From NCBI RefSeq assembly GCF_021398735.1, contig NZ_CP090349.1, positions 2,799,001-2,863,000 on the forward strand: 64,000 nucleotides of DNA. The letters run 5' to 3'. The translations under genes were made by a program, and so were the position numbers. Positions 27,413 to 35,650 of the stretch are shown one piece after another. Numbering within the stretch: the first letter of the stretch is position 1; each line of letters opens with the position of its first letter. The notes beneath the pieces are model-generated. The model was not told where the DNA came from. It did not search any database and saw nothing but the letters and a program-made list of their open reading frames with translations. The DNA is from Methylobacterium oryzae (GTDB taxonomy: Bacteria; Pseudomonadota; Alphaproteobacteria; Rhizobiales; Beijerinckiaceae).

Positions 27413-28366
27413 ATGGCCTTCGATCGACACATCTTCTCCGGCACGATCCCGGCCCTGATGACGCCCTGCCGGCCGGACCGGACGCCCGACCTCGACGCCC
27501 TGGCGCGCAAGGGGCGGGAGCTCGTCGGTGCCGGCATGTCGGCGGTCGTCTACTGCGGCTCGATGGGCGACTGGCCGCTACTCACCGACGAGGAGCGGAT
27601 GGCGGGCGTCGAGCGGCTGCTCGCCGCCGGCGTCCCGGTGATCGTCGGGACCGGCGCGCAGAACCCGAAGCGGGCGGCGGCGCTCGCGGCGCACGCCAAG
27701 GCGGCCGGCGCCCACGGCCTGATGATCATCCCGCGGGTCCTGTCGCGCGGCAGTTCGGCCGCGGCCCAGGAGGCGCATTTCGGCGGCATCCTGGAGGCGG
27801 CCGTCGACCTGCCGTCGGTGATCTACAACAGCCCCTATTACGGGTTCGAGACCCGGGCGGACCTGTTCTTCCGCCTGCGCGCCCGCCACCCGCACCTCGT
27901 CGGCTTCAAGGAATTCGGCGGCGCGGCCTCGCTCACCTACGCGGCCGAGCACATCACCGGCCAGTCCCCCGACATCACCCTGATGGTCGGGGTGGATACC
28001 CAGGTGGTGCACGGCTACGTCAATTGCGGCGCCCGGGGCGCCATCACGGGCATCGGCAACGTCCTGCCGCGGGAGGTGCTCCACCTCGTCGCCCTGTGCG
28101 AGAAGGCCGCCGCGGGCGACGTCCGGGCCCGGCGCCGGGCCGAGGAACTCGACGCCGCGCTGGCGATCCTGTCGAGCTTCGACGAGGGGACCGACCTCGT
28201 CCTCTACTACAAGCACCTGATGGTGCTGGAGGGGAACCCGGAATACGCGCTGCACTTCAACGCCACCGACGCGCTCAGCGCCGGTCAGCGCCACTACGCG
28301 GAGACGCAGCTGCGCCTGTTCAAGGCGTGGTACGCGCAGTGGTCGGAAGCCGGCGCCGGGGCCTGA
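27413..28366 (+). CDS. DapA/NanA superfamily lyase or deaminase
   Basis: A 317-residue class I aldolase-fold enzyme of the dihydrodipicolinate synthase family. The Schiff-base lysine is in HLVGFKEFGG and the catalytic tyrosine in VIYNSPYYGF. The substrate-carboxylate loop near residue 45 reads YCGSMGDWPLLTDEER instead of the GTTGE form of true DapA. Together with the GntR and transport context this points to a catabolic role (sugar acid or hydroxyproline-type keto acid) rather than lysine synthesis. ATG 27413 was chosen by similarity of the FSGTIPALMTP start. Confidence 0.85.
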   Translation: MAFDRHIFSGTIPALMTPCRPDRTPDLDALARKGRELVGAGMSAVVYCGSMGDWPLLTDEERMAGVERLLAAGVPVIVGTGAQNPKRAAALAAHAKAAGAHGLMIIPRVLSRGSSAAAQEAHFGGILEAAVDLPSVIYNSPYYGFETRADLFFRLRARHPHLVGFKEFGGAASLTYAAEHITGQSPDITLMVGVDTQVVHGYVNCGARGAITGIGNVLPREVLHLVALCEKAAAGDVRARRRAEELDAALAILSSFDEGTDLVLYYKHLMVLEGNPEYALHFNATDALSAGQRHYAETQLRLFKAWYAQWSEAGAGA

Positions 28367-28466
28367 TCCCCGGCCGCGCCGCCGAACGCAGGGCAGCCCG
28401 CCTTTGCGCGGGACCGCCCGTCGGCGCTATGGCGGGGGCGAGATCGGCCACACCCGCGAACCGTCC

Positions 28467-28823
28467 ATGAAGATCACCCAAGCCTTCACCTTCGAGGCGG
28501 CCCACCGGCTGCCGAACGTGCCCGAGACCCACCGCTGCCACCGGATGCACGGGCATTCCTACCGGGTCGAGCTGACGGTCGCCGGCCCGGTCGATCCCCA
28601 CACCGGCTGGGTGATCGACTTCTACGACATCGAGTCGATCTTCGGGCCGCTGCTCGCCCGGCTCGACCACCACTGCCTCAACGAGATCGAGGGGCTGGAG
28701 AACCCGACCGCCGAGAACATCGCGGCCTGGATCTGGCAGCGCCTCCGGCCGGACCTGCCGGGCCTCGCGCTCGTGCGGGTCGCCGAGACCCCGATGTCCT
28801 GGGCCGAGTACGATGGCGAGTGA
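28467..28823 (+). CDS. queD: 6-carboxy-5,6,7,8-tetrahydropterin synthase QueD
   Basis: Converts 7,8-dihydroneopterin triphosphate to 6-carboxytetrahydropterin in queuosine synthesis. The zinc histidines are in FEAAHRL and HGHSYRVEL. The catalytic Cys is in [10 protein letters not shown], and DHHCLNE and [11 protein letters not shown] match the 6-pyruvoyl-tetrahydropterin synthase fold. Length is 118 residues. It overlaps queC by 11 bases. No preQ1 riboswitch motif was seen upstream; queE is not in the window. Confidence 0.94.
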   Translation: MKITQAFTFEAAHRLPNVPETHRCHRMHGHSYRVELTVAGPVDPHTGWVIDFYDIESIFGPLLARLDHHCLNEIEGLENPTAENIAAWIWQRLRPDLPGLALVRVAETPMSWAEYDGE

Positions 28824-29532
28824 CGCCGCCATCCCGGGGGACCGCGCCGCGCTGGTGCTGTTCTCCGGGGGCCAGGATTCGGCCACCTGCCTGGCCTGGG
28901 CGCTCGACCAATTCGACCACGTCGAGACCCTCGGCTTCGACTACGGCCAGCGCCACCGGGTCGAGCTCGACCGCCGCGCGGCCCTGCGGGCGGGCACGAC
29001 CGCCCTCGATCCCGCCTGGGCGGCCCGCCTCGGCGAGGACCACACGCTCGCCCTCGACGCCCTCGGGCAGGTCTCCGAGACGGCGCTGACCCGGGAGGCC
29101 GCGATCGGCTACGAGGCGTCGGGCCTGCCCAACACCTTCGTGCCCGGCCGCAACCTCGTGTTCCTGACCTTCGCGGCGGCGCTCGCCTACCGGCGCGGGC
29201 TCCGGCACGTGGTCGGCGGCATGTGCGAGACCGACTATTCCGGCTACCCGGATTGCCGCGACGACACGATCAAGGCCCTGCAGGTGGCGCTCAATCTCGG
29301 CATGGAGCGGCGCTTCGTGCTGCACACGCCGCTGATGTGGCTCGACAAGGCGCAGACCTGGGAGCTGGCCGAGAGCCTCGGCGGGCGGGCGCTGGTCGAC
29401 CTGATCGTCGAGGAGAGCCACACCTGCTACCTCGGCGAGCGCGGGCAGCGGCATCCCTGGGGCTACGGCTGCGGCACCTGCCCGGCCTGCCGGCTGCGGG
29501 CGGACGGCTACGCCCGGTTCACTGCGGCCTGA
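28813..29532 (+). CDS. queC: 7-cyano-7-deazaguanine synthase QueC
   Basis: ATP-dependent enzyme making preQ0 from 7-carboxy-7-deazaguanine. The PP-loop is [20 protein letters not shown], and the substrate loop is [15 protein letters not shown]. The four-cysteine zinc site is spread over [10 protein letters not shown] and [12 protein letters not shown]. Length is 239 residues. It overlaps queD at its start, and its 3' end overlaps the convergent tetR gene by 14 bases. Confidence 0.95.
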   Translation: MASDAAIPGDRAALVLFSGGQDSATCLAWALDQFDHVETLGFDYGQRHRVELDRRAALRAGTTALDPAWAARLGEDHTLALDALGQVSETALTREAAIGYEASGLPNTFVPGRNLVFLTFAAALAYRRGLRHVVGGMCETDYSGYPDCRDDTIKALQVALNLGMERRFVLHTPLMWLDKAQTWELAESLGGRALVDLIVEESHTCYLGERGQRHPWGYGCGTCPACRLRADGYARFTAA

Positions 29533-30085
29533 GGCCGTCGACCAGCACCGCCAGCGTCCCCCGGAAGGCGTCGGGGCTCGCGAACAGGCGCTCCATCAGG
29601 AGCGCCCCCTCCAGGGTGGCGACGACGTAGCGGGCGAGCGCCGCCGGATCCGCGCCGCCGCGCACGCTGCCATCCACCTGGCCCGCGCGCAGGATGCCTT
29701 CCAGCCACGCGAGATGGTCCGCGAAGAAGGCCGCGACGTCCCGGCGCAGGCGCTCGGGCAGGGCCTCGCCCTCGATGGCCAGCGCCGCGCAGAGGCAGCC
29801 GAGCCCCTGCTCGACGCCGCCGAGATAGAGCCGCCCGTAGGCCTCGACCCGGCCCGGCCCGTCCGGCACGTCCCGGCGGATCGCCTCCAGGGCCGCGGCG
29901 TAGCGCGCCGCGTAGGCCGCCACCAGGGCGGCGCCGAGATCGACCTTGGTGGGGAAGTGGTGGTGGATGCTCGCCTTGCGGATGCCCACCGCCGCCGCGA
30001 GGTCGGCGTAGCTGAAGCCGGCGAAGCCGCGGCCCCGCACCAGGGTCTCGGCCTGCATCAGCAACTCGGCGCGGGTATCCCTCAT
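29519..30085 (-). CDS. TetR/AcrR family transcriptional repressor
   Basis: A 188-residue repressor. The N-terminal HTH (about 1-50) reads [20 protein letters not shown], then [20 protein letters not shown], then [10 protein letters not shown]. The C-terminal ligand-binding domain contains [16 protein letters not shown], close to the TetR_C_6-type QacR/YxaF relatives. It faces the quinoprotein relay triad across 160 bases that contain a TetR-type palindrome overlapping the promoter. It very likely represses that operon and possibly itself. ATG 30085 (MRDTRAEL) is favoured over one 36 bases upstream. Confidence 0.9.
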   Translation of the reverse strand: MRDTRAELLMQAETLVRGRGFAGFSYADLAAAVGIRKASIHHHFPTKVDLGAALVAAYAARYAAALEAIRRDVPDGPGRVEAYGRLYLGGVEQGLGCLCAALAIEGEALPERLRRDVAAFFADHLAWLEGILRAGQVDGSVRGGADPAALARYVVATLEGALLMERLFASPDAFRGTLAVLVDGLRPQ

Positions 30086-30176
30086 CGCGGCGAACGTCGC
30101 TCCAAAACTCACCCCCGTCATCGCACGAAGTCACGCGAACGTGCGGCCGCGGCGGGGACCGGCTCCCGGCGACCCC

Positions 30177-30211
30177 TTGACGGACGATCAATCTACCTAC
30201 TTAATGGTAGA
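30177..30211 (+). promoter_or_regulatory. Promoter and TetR operator of the quinoprotein relay operon
   Basis: A -35 like TTGACG (30177-30182), 17-base spacer, and a -10 like CTTAAT (30200-30205). The inverted repeat TCTACC (30192-30197) N8 GGTAGA (30206-30211) spans the -10 box, the ideal position for repression by the divergent TetR protein. Confidence 0.65.
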
Positions 30212-30245
30212 CAATCAAGAACGGGCAAGATCGGGAGGTTTCGGC

Positions 30246-31208
30246 ATGACGGCACGCGCCGTCCATCCGCGGGTGCAGACCGCCGGGCCGACGCGACGGC
30301 ACGCCCTCTTCGCGGGGCTCTGCCTGTGCTGCCTGCCGACGCTGGGCCGCGCCGCCGAGAGCTTCACGATGGAGGAGGTCGGGCCGGGCCTGTACGTGCG
30401 CAAGGGCCTGATCGCCGACGCCACCCCCGACAACGCCGACGCCATCGCCAATATCGGCTTCCTCGTCGGCAGGACCGGCGTGGTGGTGACCGAGTCCGGC
30501 GGCAGCCTCGCCGACGGCCAGTGGCTGCGCGCCGAGATCGCCAAGCGCACGGACAAGCCGATCACTCACGTGGTTCTGACCCACGTCCACCCGGACCACG
30601 TCTTCGGGGCGGGGGCCTTCGTCCAGGACAAGCCGGTCTTCATCGGCCACGCCAAGCTCACCGAGGCCCTGGCGGCCCGGGGCGAGTTCTACCGCAAGCG
30701 GCTGATCGACCTGCTCGGCGAGGACCGGACCGGGCCTGTGGTCTACCCGACCATGACCGTCGCCGACACGGCCGAGATCGACCTCGGCGACCGCCGCCTG
30801 ACCTTCACGGCGCACGGTCCGGCGCACACCACCTCGGACCTGTCGATGATCGATTCCGGCAGCGGCCTGCTGTTCCCCGCCGACCTGCTGTTCGTGAACC
30901 GGATCCCCTCCCTCGACGGCAGCCTCAAGGGCTGGCTCGCCGAGATCGAGCGGCTGAAGGCCATGGGTCCCGCCCGGGCCGTCCCGGGCCACGGCCCCGT
31001 CGCGGTCGACCTCGCCCCGGCGCTCGCCGACCTCTCCGGCTACCTGGCCGCCCTGCGCGACGGCACCCGGGCGGCGATCGCCAAGGACGTGCCCATCGAG
31101 AAGGCCGTGACCAGCGTCGCGGCGGACCAGCGCGACAAGTGGGCCCTGTTCGACACCTACAACGGCCGCAACGTCACCGTGGCCTACCAGGAACTCGAGT
31201 GGGAATAG
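30246..31208 (+). CDS. Quinoprotein relay zinc metallohydrolase (MBL fold)
   Basis: Exported metallo-beta-lactamase-fold protein, 320 residues, of the SoxH-like group found with PQQ enzymes. A Tat/Sec-like leader (TRRHALFAGLCLCCLPTLGR) is followed by the zinc motif VLTHVHPDHVFGAGAF and later ligands AHGPAHTTSD, FPADLLFVN and AVPGHGPVAVD. A GGGAGG lies upstream of ATG 30246. It is first of three genes that also encode a SoxYZ-like carrier and a CXXCW protein. It probably hydrolyses or transfers a carrier-bound adduct in periplasmic quinoprotein metabolism; the chemistry is unproven. Confidence 0.87.
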   Translation: MTARAVHPRVQTAGPTRRHALFAGLCLCCLPTLGRAAESFTMEEVGPGLYVRKGLIADATPDNADAIANIGFLVGRTGVVVTESGGSLADGQWLRAEIAKRTDKPITHVVLTHVHPDHVFGAGAFVQDKPVFIGHAKLTEALAARGEFYRKRLIDLLGEDRTGPVVYPTMTVADTAEIDLGDRRLTFTAHGPAHTTSDLSMIDSGSGLLFPADLLFVNRIPSLDGSLKGWLAEIERLKAMGPARAVPGHGPVAVDLAPALADLSGYLAALRDGTRAAIAKDVPIEKAVTSVAADQRDKWALFDTYNGRNVTVAYQELEWE

Positions 31209-31249
31209 GTTTCAGAATCCCCATATCCAAGCCAATCGGGAGGCACGCC

Positions 31250-32104
31250 ATGACGCACAGGATCGGACAGACCTTCATCGGACAGACCTTCTCCAGCCTC
31301 GCCCTCGGCCTCGTCCTGGCGACGACGGCGCTGTCGGGACCGCTCGCCGGCGCCGCGCGGGCGGCCGGCGCCTCCGACACCGATCAGGAGCGGGCGGCCC
31401 GCTGGCAGGAGATCGCCAAGTCGATCTTCGGCGACCGCCAGATCGCCCCGACCGACAGCCTCGTGAAGATCGAGGCGCCCGCCCGGGCGCTCGACGCCGC
31501 CCTGGTTCCGATCACCCTGACCATGCCCAAGGACGGGCAGATCAAGGCGGTCTCGCTGATCATCGACGACAACCCGGCGCCCTACGCGGCCAAGTTCGAG
31601 TTCGGGCCGGCCGCCGACCCGGCCGAGCTGAAGCTGCGCGTGCGGGTCAACAACTACACCGACATGCACGCCGTGGTGGAGACCACGGACGGCAAGCTCT
31701 ACGAGGCCAAGCAGTTCGTGAAGGCCTCCGGCGGCTGCTCGGCCCCGATGGGGATGAGCGACGAGGAGGCCATGAAGGGCATGGGCGACATGCGCATGAA
31801 GTTCGCCGAGACGGCGGCCGGCAAGCCCGTGGAGGCGACGCTGATGATCCGCCACCCGAACTTCTCCGGCATGCAGATGAACCAGGTGACCCGCGACTAC
31901 ACGCCGGCGCGCTACATCGACAAGCTCACCGTCTCGGCGGGCGACCGGAAGGTCTTCACCATGACGGGCGACATCTCGATCGCGTCGAACCCGGTGATCA
32001 ACTTCGCGTTCAAGCCGGACGGCAAGCCGATCCAGGTGGCGGCCTCCGACAACCAGGGCGGCCAGTGGCAGCACAGCTTCACCGCGCCGAGCCCGACGAA
32101 CTGA
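31250..32104 (+). CDS. Quinoprotein dehydrogenase-associated SoxYZ-like carrier
   Basis: Periplasmic protein of 284 residues that fuses a SoxY-like N-terminal domain to a SoxZ-like C-terminal domain. The signal peptide ends LAGAARAAGA. The SoxY part carries the swinging-arm-type cysteine in VKASGGCSAPMGM (internal because of the fusion), and the SoxZ part includes LMIRHPNFSGMQMNQVTRDY. By analogy with sulfur oxidation the Cys would covalently carry an intermediate between enzymes. A GGGAGG precedes ATG 31250. The leader holds a 15-base tandem duplication. Confidence 0.88.
   Translation: MTHRIGQTFIGQTFSSLALGLVLATTALSGPLAGAARAAGASDTDQERAARWQEIAKSIFGDRQIAPTDSLVKIEAPARALDAALVPITLTMPKDGQIKAVSLIIDDNPAPYAAKFEFGPAADPAELKLRVRVNNYTDMHAVVETTDGKLYEAKQFVKASGGCSAPMGMSDEEAMKGMGDMRMKFAETAAGKPVEATLMIRHPNFSGMQMNQVTRDYTPARYIDKLTVSAGDRKVFTMTGDISIASNPVINFAFKPDGKPIQVAASDNQGGQWQHSFTAPSPTN
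31262..31291 (+). repeat. 15-base tandem duplication in the SoxYZ-like signal peptide
   Basis: ATCGGACAGACCTTC occurs twice in direct tandem (31262-31276, 31277-31291), encoding IGQTF twice in the leader. The duplication is in frame and lengthens only the signal peptide n-region, so it is probably neutral and recent. Confidence 0.9.
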
Positions 32105-32106
32105 CC

Positions 32107-32703
32107 ATGCGGCGCCTCCTCCTGACCGGCCGGGCCGCGGCGGCCTGCGCCGCGCTCCTCTGCCTCGCCGCGGCGCCGGCCGATTCGCCGGTGAACGTGC
32201 CCGAGCCGGAGGGGCTCTACGCCGGCCCTCCGAAGGGCTACACGCCGCAGACCCTCAAGGGCGCCGCGGTGGTCGACGCCGACGCCGTCGCCGCCCTGAT
32301 CGCCGGCCCCGACAAGCCGGTGCTGCTCGACGTGGCGGCGCCGGACCGCAAGCCGTCGAACTTCCCGGAGGGCCGCCTCTGGCTGCCGGTGCATCCGTCG
32401 ATCCCCGGCGCCGTCTGGATGCCGGAGGCCGGCGCCGAGCCCCTGGCGCCGGCGCGCGAGGCGCTCTTCTACGCCCGCGTCGCGGCGCTGACCGGGGGCG
32501 ACAAGGCGAAGCCCGTCGTGGTGTTCTGCCACGTCGAGTGCTGGGGCAGCTGGAACGCCGCCAAGCGGCTGGTGCTGAAGGGCTATACCGGCGTGCGCTG
32601 GTTCCCCGAGGGCGTCGAGGGCTGGCAGGAGATGCACGAGACCGCGAACCTGACGGTCGATCCGGACTGGAAGGCGGGCGCCGAGCCGCAGGCGGGGCGC
32701 TGA
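32107..32703 (+). CDS. PQQ-dependent catabolism-associated CXXCW motif protein
   Basis: Exported rhodanese-like protein of 198 residues. A signal peptide (MRRLLLTGRAAAACAALLCL, then AAAPAD) precedes a rhodanese-type fold. The family motif VVFCHVECWGSWNAAKRLV is followed by GYTGVRWFPEGVEGW. The two cysteines resemble a redox or sulfur-transfer site. It starts two bases after the SoxYZ-like gene stop. With the metallohydrolase and carrier it forms the conserved triad that accompanies PQQ alcohol or aldehyde dehydrogenases; no such dehydrogenase gene is in this window. Confidence 0.88.
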   Translation: MRRLLLTGRAAAACAALLCLAAAPADSPVNVPEPEGLYAGPPKGYTPQTLKGAAVVDADAVAALIAGPDKPVLLDVAAPDRKPSNFPEGRLWLPVHPSIPGAVWMPEAGAEPLAPAREALFYARVAALTGGDKAKPVVVFCHVECWGSWNAAKRLVLKGYTGVRWFPEGVEGWQEMHETANLTVDPDWKAGAEPQAGR

Positions 32704-32762
32704 CCCGCATCGCCGGGCATTGTAAGAGACGCCGCGGAACAAGGCTCGCGTGGCGGGGCGCG

Positions 32763-32784
32763 CCCTCTCCCGGGCGGGAGAGGG
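32763..32784. repeat. Intergenic hairpin (REP-like or terminator)
   Basis: Perfect nine-base stem CCCTCTCCC / GGGAGAGGG with a GGGC loop, 60 bases past the relay operon and 43 before panB. It has no clear U-run. Similar CCCTCTCCC hairpins are widespread intergenic elements in Proteobacteria; here it may end the relay transcript. Confidence 0.55.
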
Positions 32785-32826
32785 GGCCCGCGCCGCGTCC
32801 CGAGTGGCCGGAATGAGGTCTGAACC

Positions 32827-33645
32827 ATGTCGCAGGTCGTGCAGTCCCGACGGCTCCGGGCGGTCGATATCGGCAAGCGCAAGGCCGAGGGGCGCAAGAT
32901 CATCGCGCTCACCGCCTACCACGCCCACACGGCCGGCATCGTCGATCCCTATTGCGACTTCATCCTCGTGGGCGATTCCCTCGGCATGGTGATGCACGGG
33001 ATGGAATCGACGATCCCCGTGACCCTGGAGATGATGATCCTCCAGGCCCAGGCGGTGATCCGCGGCACGCAGAAGGCGCTGGTCGTGGTCGACATGCCGT
33101 TCGGCTCCTACGAGGCGAGCCGGGAGCAGGCCTTCCTCAGCGCCTCCCGGGTTCTCAAGGAGACCGGCGCCGGCGCGATCAAGATGGAGGGCGGCGCCCA
33201 TTTCGCCGAGACGGTGGCGTTCCTCGTCCAGCGCGGCGTGCCGGTGATGGGCCATATCGGCCTCACCCCGCAGGCGGTGAACACGATGGGCGGCTTCAAG
33301 GTCCAGGGCCGGGCCCCCGACGACGAGCGCCGCCTCCTGGAGGATGCCCGCGCCATCTCGGAGGCCGGCGCCTTCGCGATCGTGCTCGAGGGCATCGTCG
33401 AGCCGGTGGCGCGGGCGATCGCGACCTCCCCCCAGGTCACCGCCGCCACGATCGGCATCGGCGCCTCGGCGGTCTGCGACGGCCAGATCCTGGTGCTGGA
33501 GGACATGCTCGGCCTGTCCGAGCGCACGCCGAAATTCGTGCGCCAGTTCGGGAGCCTGCGGACCCACATCGAGGACGCCGTGAAAGCCTACGCGGACGAG
33601 GTCCGGGCCGGCCGGTTCCCGGCCGACGACCACACCTACGGTTAG
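32827..33645 (+). CDS. panB: 3-methyl-2-oxobutanoate hydroxymethyltransferase (PanB)
   Basis: First committed step of pantothenate synthesis: adds a hydroxymethyl from methylene-THF to ketoisovalerate. The metal/substrate motif is [18 protein letters not shown]. Further family segments are [22 protein letters not shown] and [20 protein letters not shown]. The catalytic Glu is in [12 protein letters not shown]. Length is 272 residues, full. panC is not adjacent. Confidence 0.96.
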   Translation: MSQVVQSRRLRAVDIGKRKAEGRKIIALTAYHAHTAGIVDPYCDFILVGDSLGMVMHGMESTIPVTLEMMILQAQAVIRGTQKALVVVDMPFGSYEASREQAFLSASRVLKETGAGAIKMEGGAHFAETVAFLVQRGVPVMGHIGLTPQAVNTMGGFKVQGRAPDDERRLLEDARAISEAGAFAIVLEGIVEPVARAIATSPQVTAATIGIGASAVCDGQILVLEDMLGLSERTPKFVRQFGSLRTHIEDAVKAYADEVRAGRFPADDHTYG

Positions 33646-33658
33646 GGCAGGGCGGCCC

Positions 33659-33940
33659 ATGACGCGCATGATCGGACCGTGGAGGGCGCCCGCCGCGTGG
33701 CCTGTCCGCGCGCTCGCGGTCTGCGCCGCCCTTGCCGGATCCGGGCCGGCCCGCGCGCTGGAGAATCCGGCCTCGGCCTTCTGCGCGACGATGGGCGGGC
33801 AGACGATCCTCGCGAAGCTGCCCGATGGCGGCACGATCGGGCTCTGCGCCCTTCCGGGGCGGAAGATCGTCGAGGAATGGACGCTGTACCGGATGCTCCG
33901 CGGCGTGAAGCCGGCACCCGGCGCCGACCCGTTCCGCTAG
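33659..33940 (+). CDS. Exported DUF333 protein
   Basis: A 93-residue protein with an N-terminal signal peptide (APAAWPVRALAVCAALAGSG ... ARA) and one DUF333 unit: NPASAFCATMGGQTILAKLP, then DGGTIGLCALPGRKIVEEWT, then LYR. DUF333 (YoaF/hemolysin-like) proteins are small secreted or lipoprotein factors with two conserved cysteines; function is unknown. It begins 13 bases after panB and may be cotranscribed. Confidence 0.85.
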   Translation: MTRMIGPWRAPAAWPVRALAVCAALAGSGPARALENPASAFCATMGGQTILAKLPDGGTIGLCALPGRKIVEEWTLYRMLRGVKPAPGADPFR

Positions 33941-34087
33941 CCCGGCCCGGTTCCCGAACAGTCTTCGTCCGTGTCCGTCAGGCCGGCCCGCGCATTCGCG
34001 GCGCGGCCCGGGGCGGCGCGATTGATTTCGGCGGCCCGACGATGCCACTCTCGAGGTCCGAGCTCTCTCAGGCGGGATCGACGACTC

Positions 34088-35644
34088 ATGCAGCGGGCCC
34101 GATCGCGCCGGCGCCTCGTCGGCGCGTGCCTCGCCCTCGGCCTGATCGCGGCCGGGCCCGGAGCCGGATCCGCCGGGACGCTGACGCGGGCGCAGGTCGA
34201 GGCGCAGCTGCCGGCGCTGGAGGCGCTGGCGCGGCGGGCCGTCGACGCGGGCGCGGTGCCGGGCCTCGCGGTCGCGGTCGTCCTCGGCGACGAGACGCTC
34301 CTCCTGAAGGGATACGGCCTCAGGCAGGCCGGGAAGCCCGAGCCGGTCGGCCCCGACACGGTCTTCCAGATCGCCTCGCTGTCCAAGCCCGTCACCGCGA
34401 CGATCGTGGCCGCCCTGGTGGGCGACGGGGTGGTCGACTGGGATTCGCGCGTCGCGGATCTCGATCCCGCCTTCCAGCTGCACGAGCCCTACCCGACCGC
34501 GCAGGTCACGGTGCGCGACTTCCTCAACCATCGCAGCGGCCTGCCGGGGACCGCCGGCGACGATCTGGAGGCGATCGGCTTCGGCCGCGACGCGATCCTG
34601 CACCGGCTGCGCCTCGCGCCGCCCGCCTCCAGCTTCCGCGCCGGCTACGCCTACAGCAATTTCGGCTTCACCGAGGGCGCGGTCGCCGCCGCGAAGCCGA
34701 CCGGCCAGCCCTGGGAGGCGGTGGCCCGGGACCGGCTGTTCCGGCCGCTCGGGATGGCCGCCACCGGCACGACCCACGCGGATTTCCTCAGCCGGCCCGA
34801 CCGCGCGGCGCTCCACGTCCGGGCCGGCGGCGTCTGGACCGCCAAGATCGAGCGCGATCCCGACGCGCAGGCACCGGCCGGCGGCGTCAGCAGCGATGTC
34901 CGCGACCTCTCCCGATGGCTGCGGCTCGTGATCGGCAAGGGCCGTTTCGAGGGCGCGCAGCGCGTCGCGGCCCCGGCCCTGGCGCAGACGCACGCCCCGC
35001 TCATGGCCCGCGGCCGCAACCCCGTGACCGGCGGCGCGTCCTTCTACGGCCTCGGCTGGAACGTCGAGTACGGCCGGCACGGCCTCGTCTGGGGCCACGC
35101 GGGCGCCTTCAGCGTCGGCGCGCAGACGCTCGTCTCGATCCATCCGGAGGCCGGTCTCGGGATCCTCGTCCTGACCAACGCCTTCCCGTCCGGCGTGCCG
35201 GAGGGGCTGGCCGACAGCTTCGCCGACCTCGTCTTCGACGGCCGCGTCGGCCGGGACTGGGTGACGGCCTGGGGCGCGGCCTACGAGAGCCTGTTCGCGC
35301 CGGGCATCGCCGCCGACAAGGCGGCCTACGGCACACCGCCGGCGCCGCCCGCCGCGCCCCTGGCGCTCTCGGCCTATGCCGGACGCTACGCCAACGCCTA
35401 TGTCGGCGAGGCCGTGGTGGCGGAGGCGGACGGCGCCCTGACGCTGACGGTCGGCCCCGCGGGGGCGCGCCGCTACCCCCTCCGGCACTTCGACCGCGAC
35501 CTCTTCCTCAGCTTCCCGGACGCCGAGGCGCCCGACCGCCCCTCCGCCGTCCGCTTCGCCATCGGCAGCGACGGCCGGGCCGCCGCCGTGACGGTGGACG
35601 CGCTCGACGCGAGCGGGCTCGGCACCCTGGCGCGGCGAGACTGA
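34088..35644 (+). CDS. Exported serine hydrolase, class C beta-lactamase fold
   Basis: A 518-residue beta-lactamase/penicillin-binding-protein-like esterase or peptidase. A signal peptide (to about GAGSAG) is followed by the SxxK motif S97-L-S-K100 in FQIASLSKPV. The YxN motif is Y189-S-N191 in YAYSNFGF, and WGHAGAF replaces the KTG motif. A C-terminal lipocalin-like DUF3471-type domain (about 400-518, LSAYAGRYANAYVGEAVVA) follows. Substrate is unknown; the HAG box is more common in esterases and D-aminopeptidases than in true AmpC. ATG 34088 sits just before the basic n-region. Confidence 0.88.
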   Translation: MQRARSRRRLVGACLALGLIAAGPGAGSAGTLTRAQVEAQLPALEALARRAVDAGAVPGLAVAVVLGDETLLLKGYGLRQAGKPEPVGPDTVFQIASLSKPVTATIVAALVGDGVVDWDSRVADLDPAFQLHEPYPTAQVTVRDFLNHRSGLPGTAGDDLEAIGFGRDAILHRLRLAPPASSFRAGYAYSNFGFTEGAVAAAKPTGQPWEAVARDRLFRPLGMAATGTTHADFLSRPDRAALHVRAGGVWTAKIERDPDAQAPAGGVSSDVRDLSRWLRLVIGKGRFEGAQRVAAPALAQTHAPLMARGRNPVTGGASFYGLGWNVEYGRHGLVWGHAGAFSVGAQTLVSIHPEAGLGILVLTNAFPSGVPEGLADSFADLVFDGRVGRDWVTAWGAAYESLFAPGIAADKAAYGTPPAPPAAPLALSAYAGRYANAYVGEAVVAEADGALTLTVGPAGARRYPLRHFDRDLFLSFPDAEAPDRPSAVRFAIGSDGRAAAVTVDALDASGLGTLARRD

Positions 35645-35650
35645 CCGCCG

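Noticed and set aside
28367..28466. preQ1 riboswitch ahead of queD
   Set aside because: No small pseudoknot-type aptamer pattern was visible in the 100-base gap.
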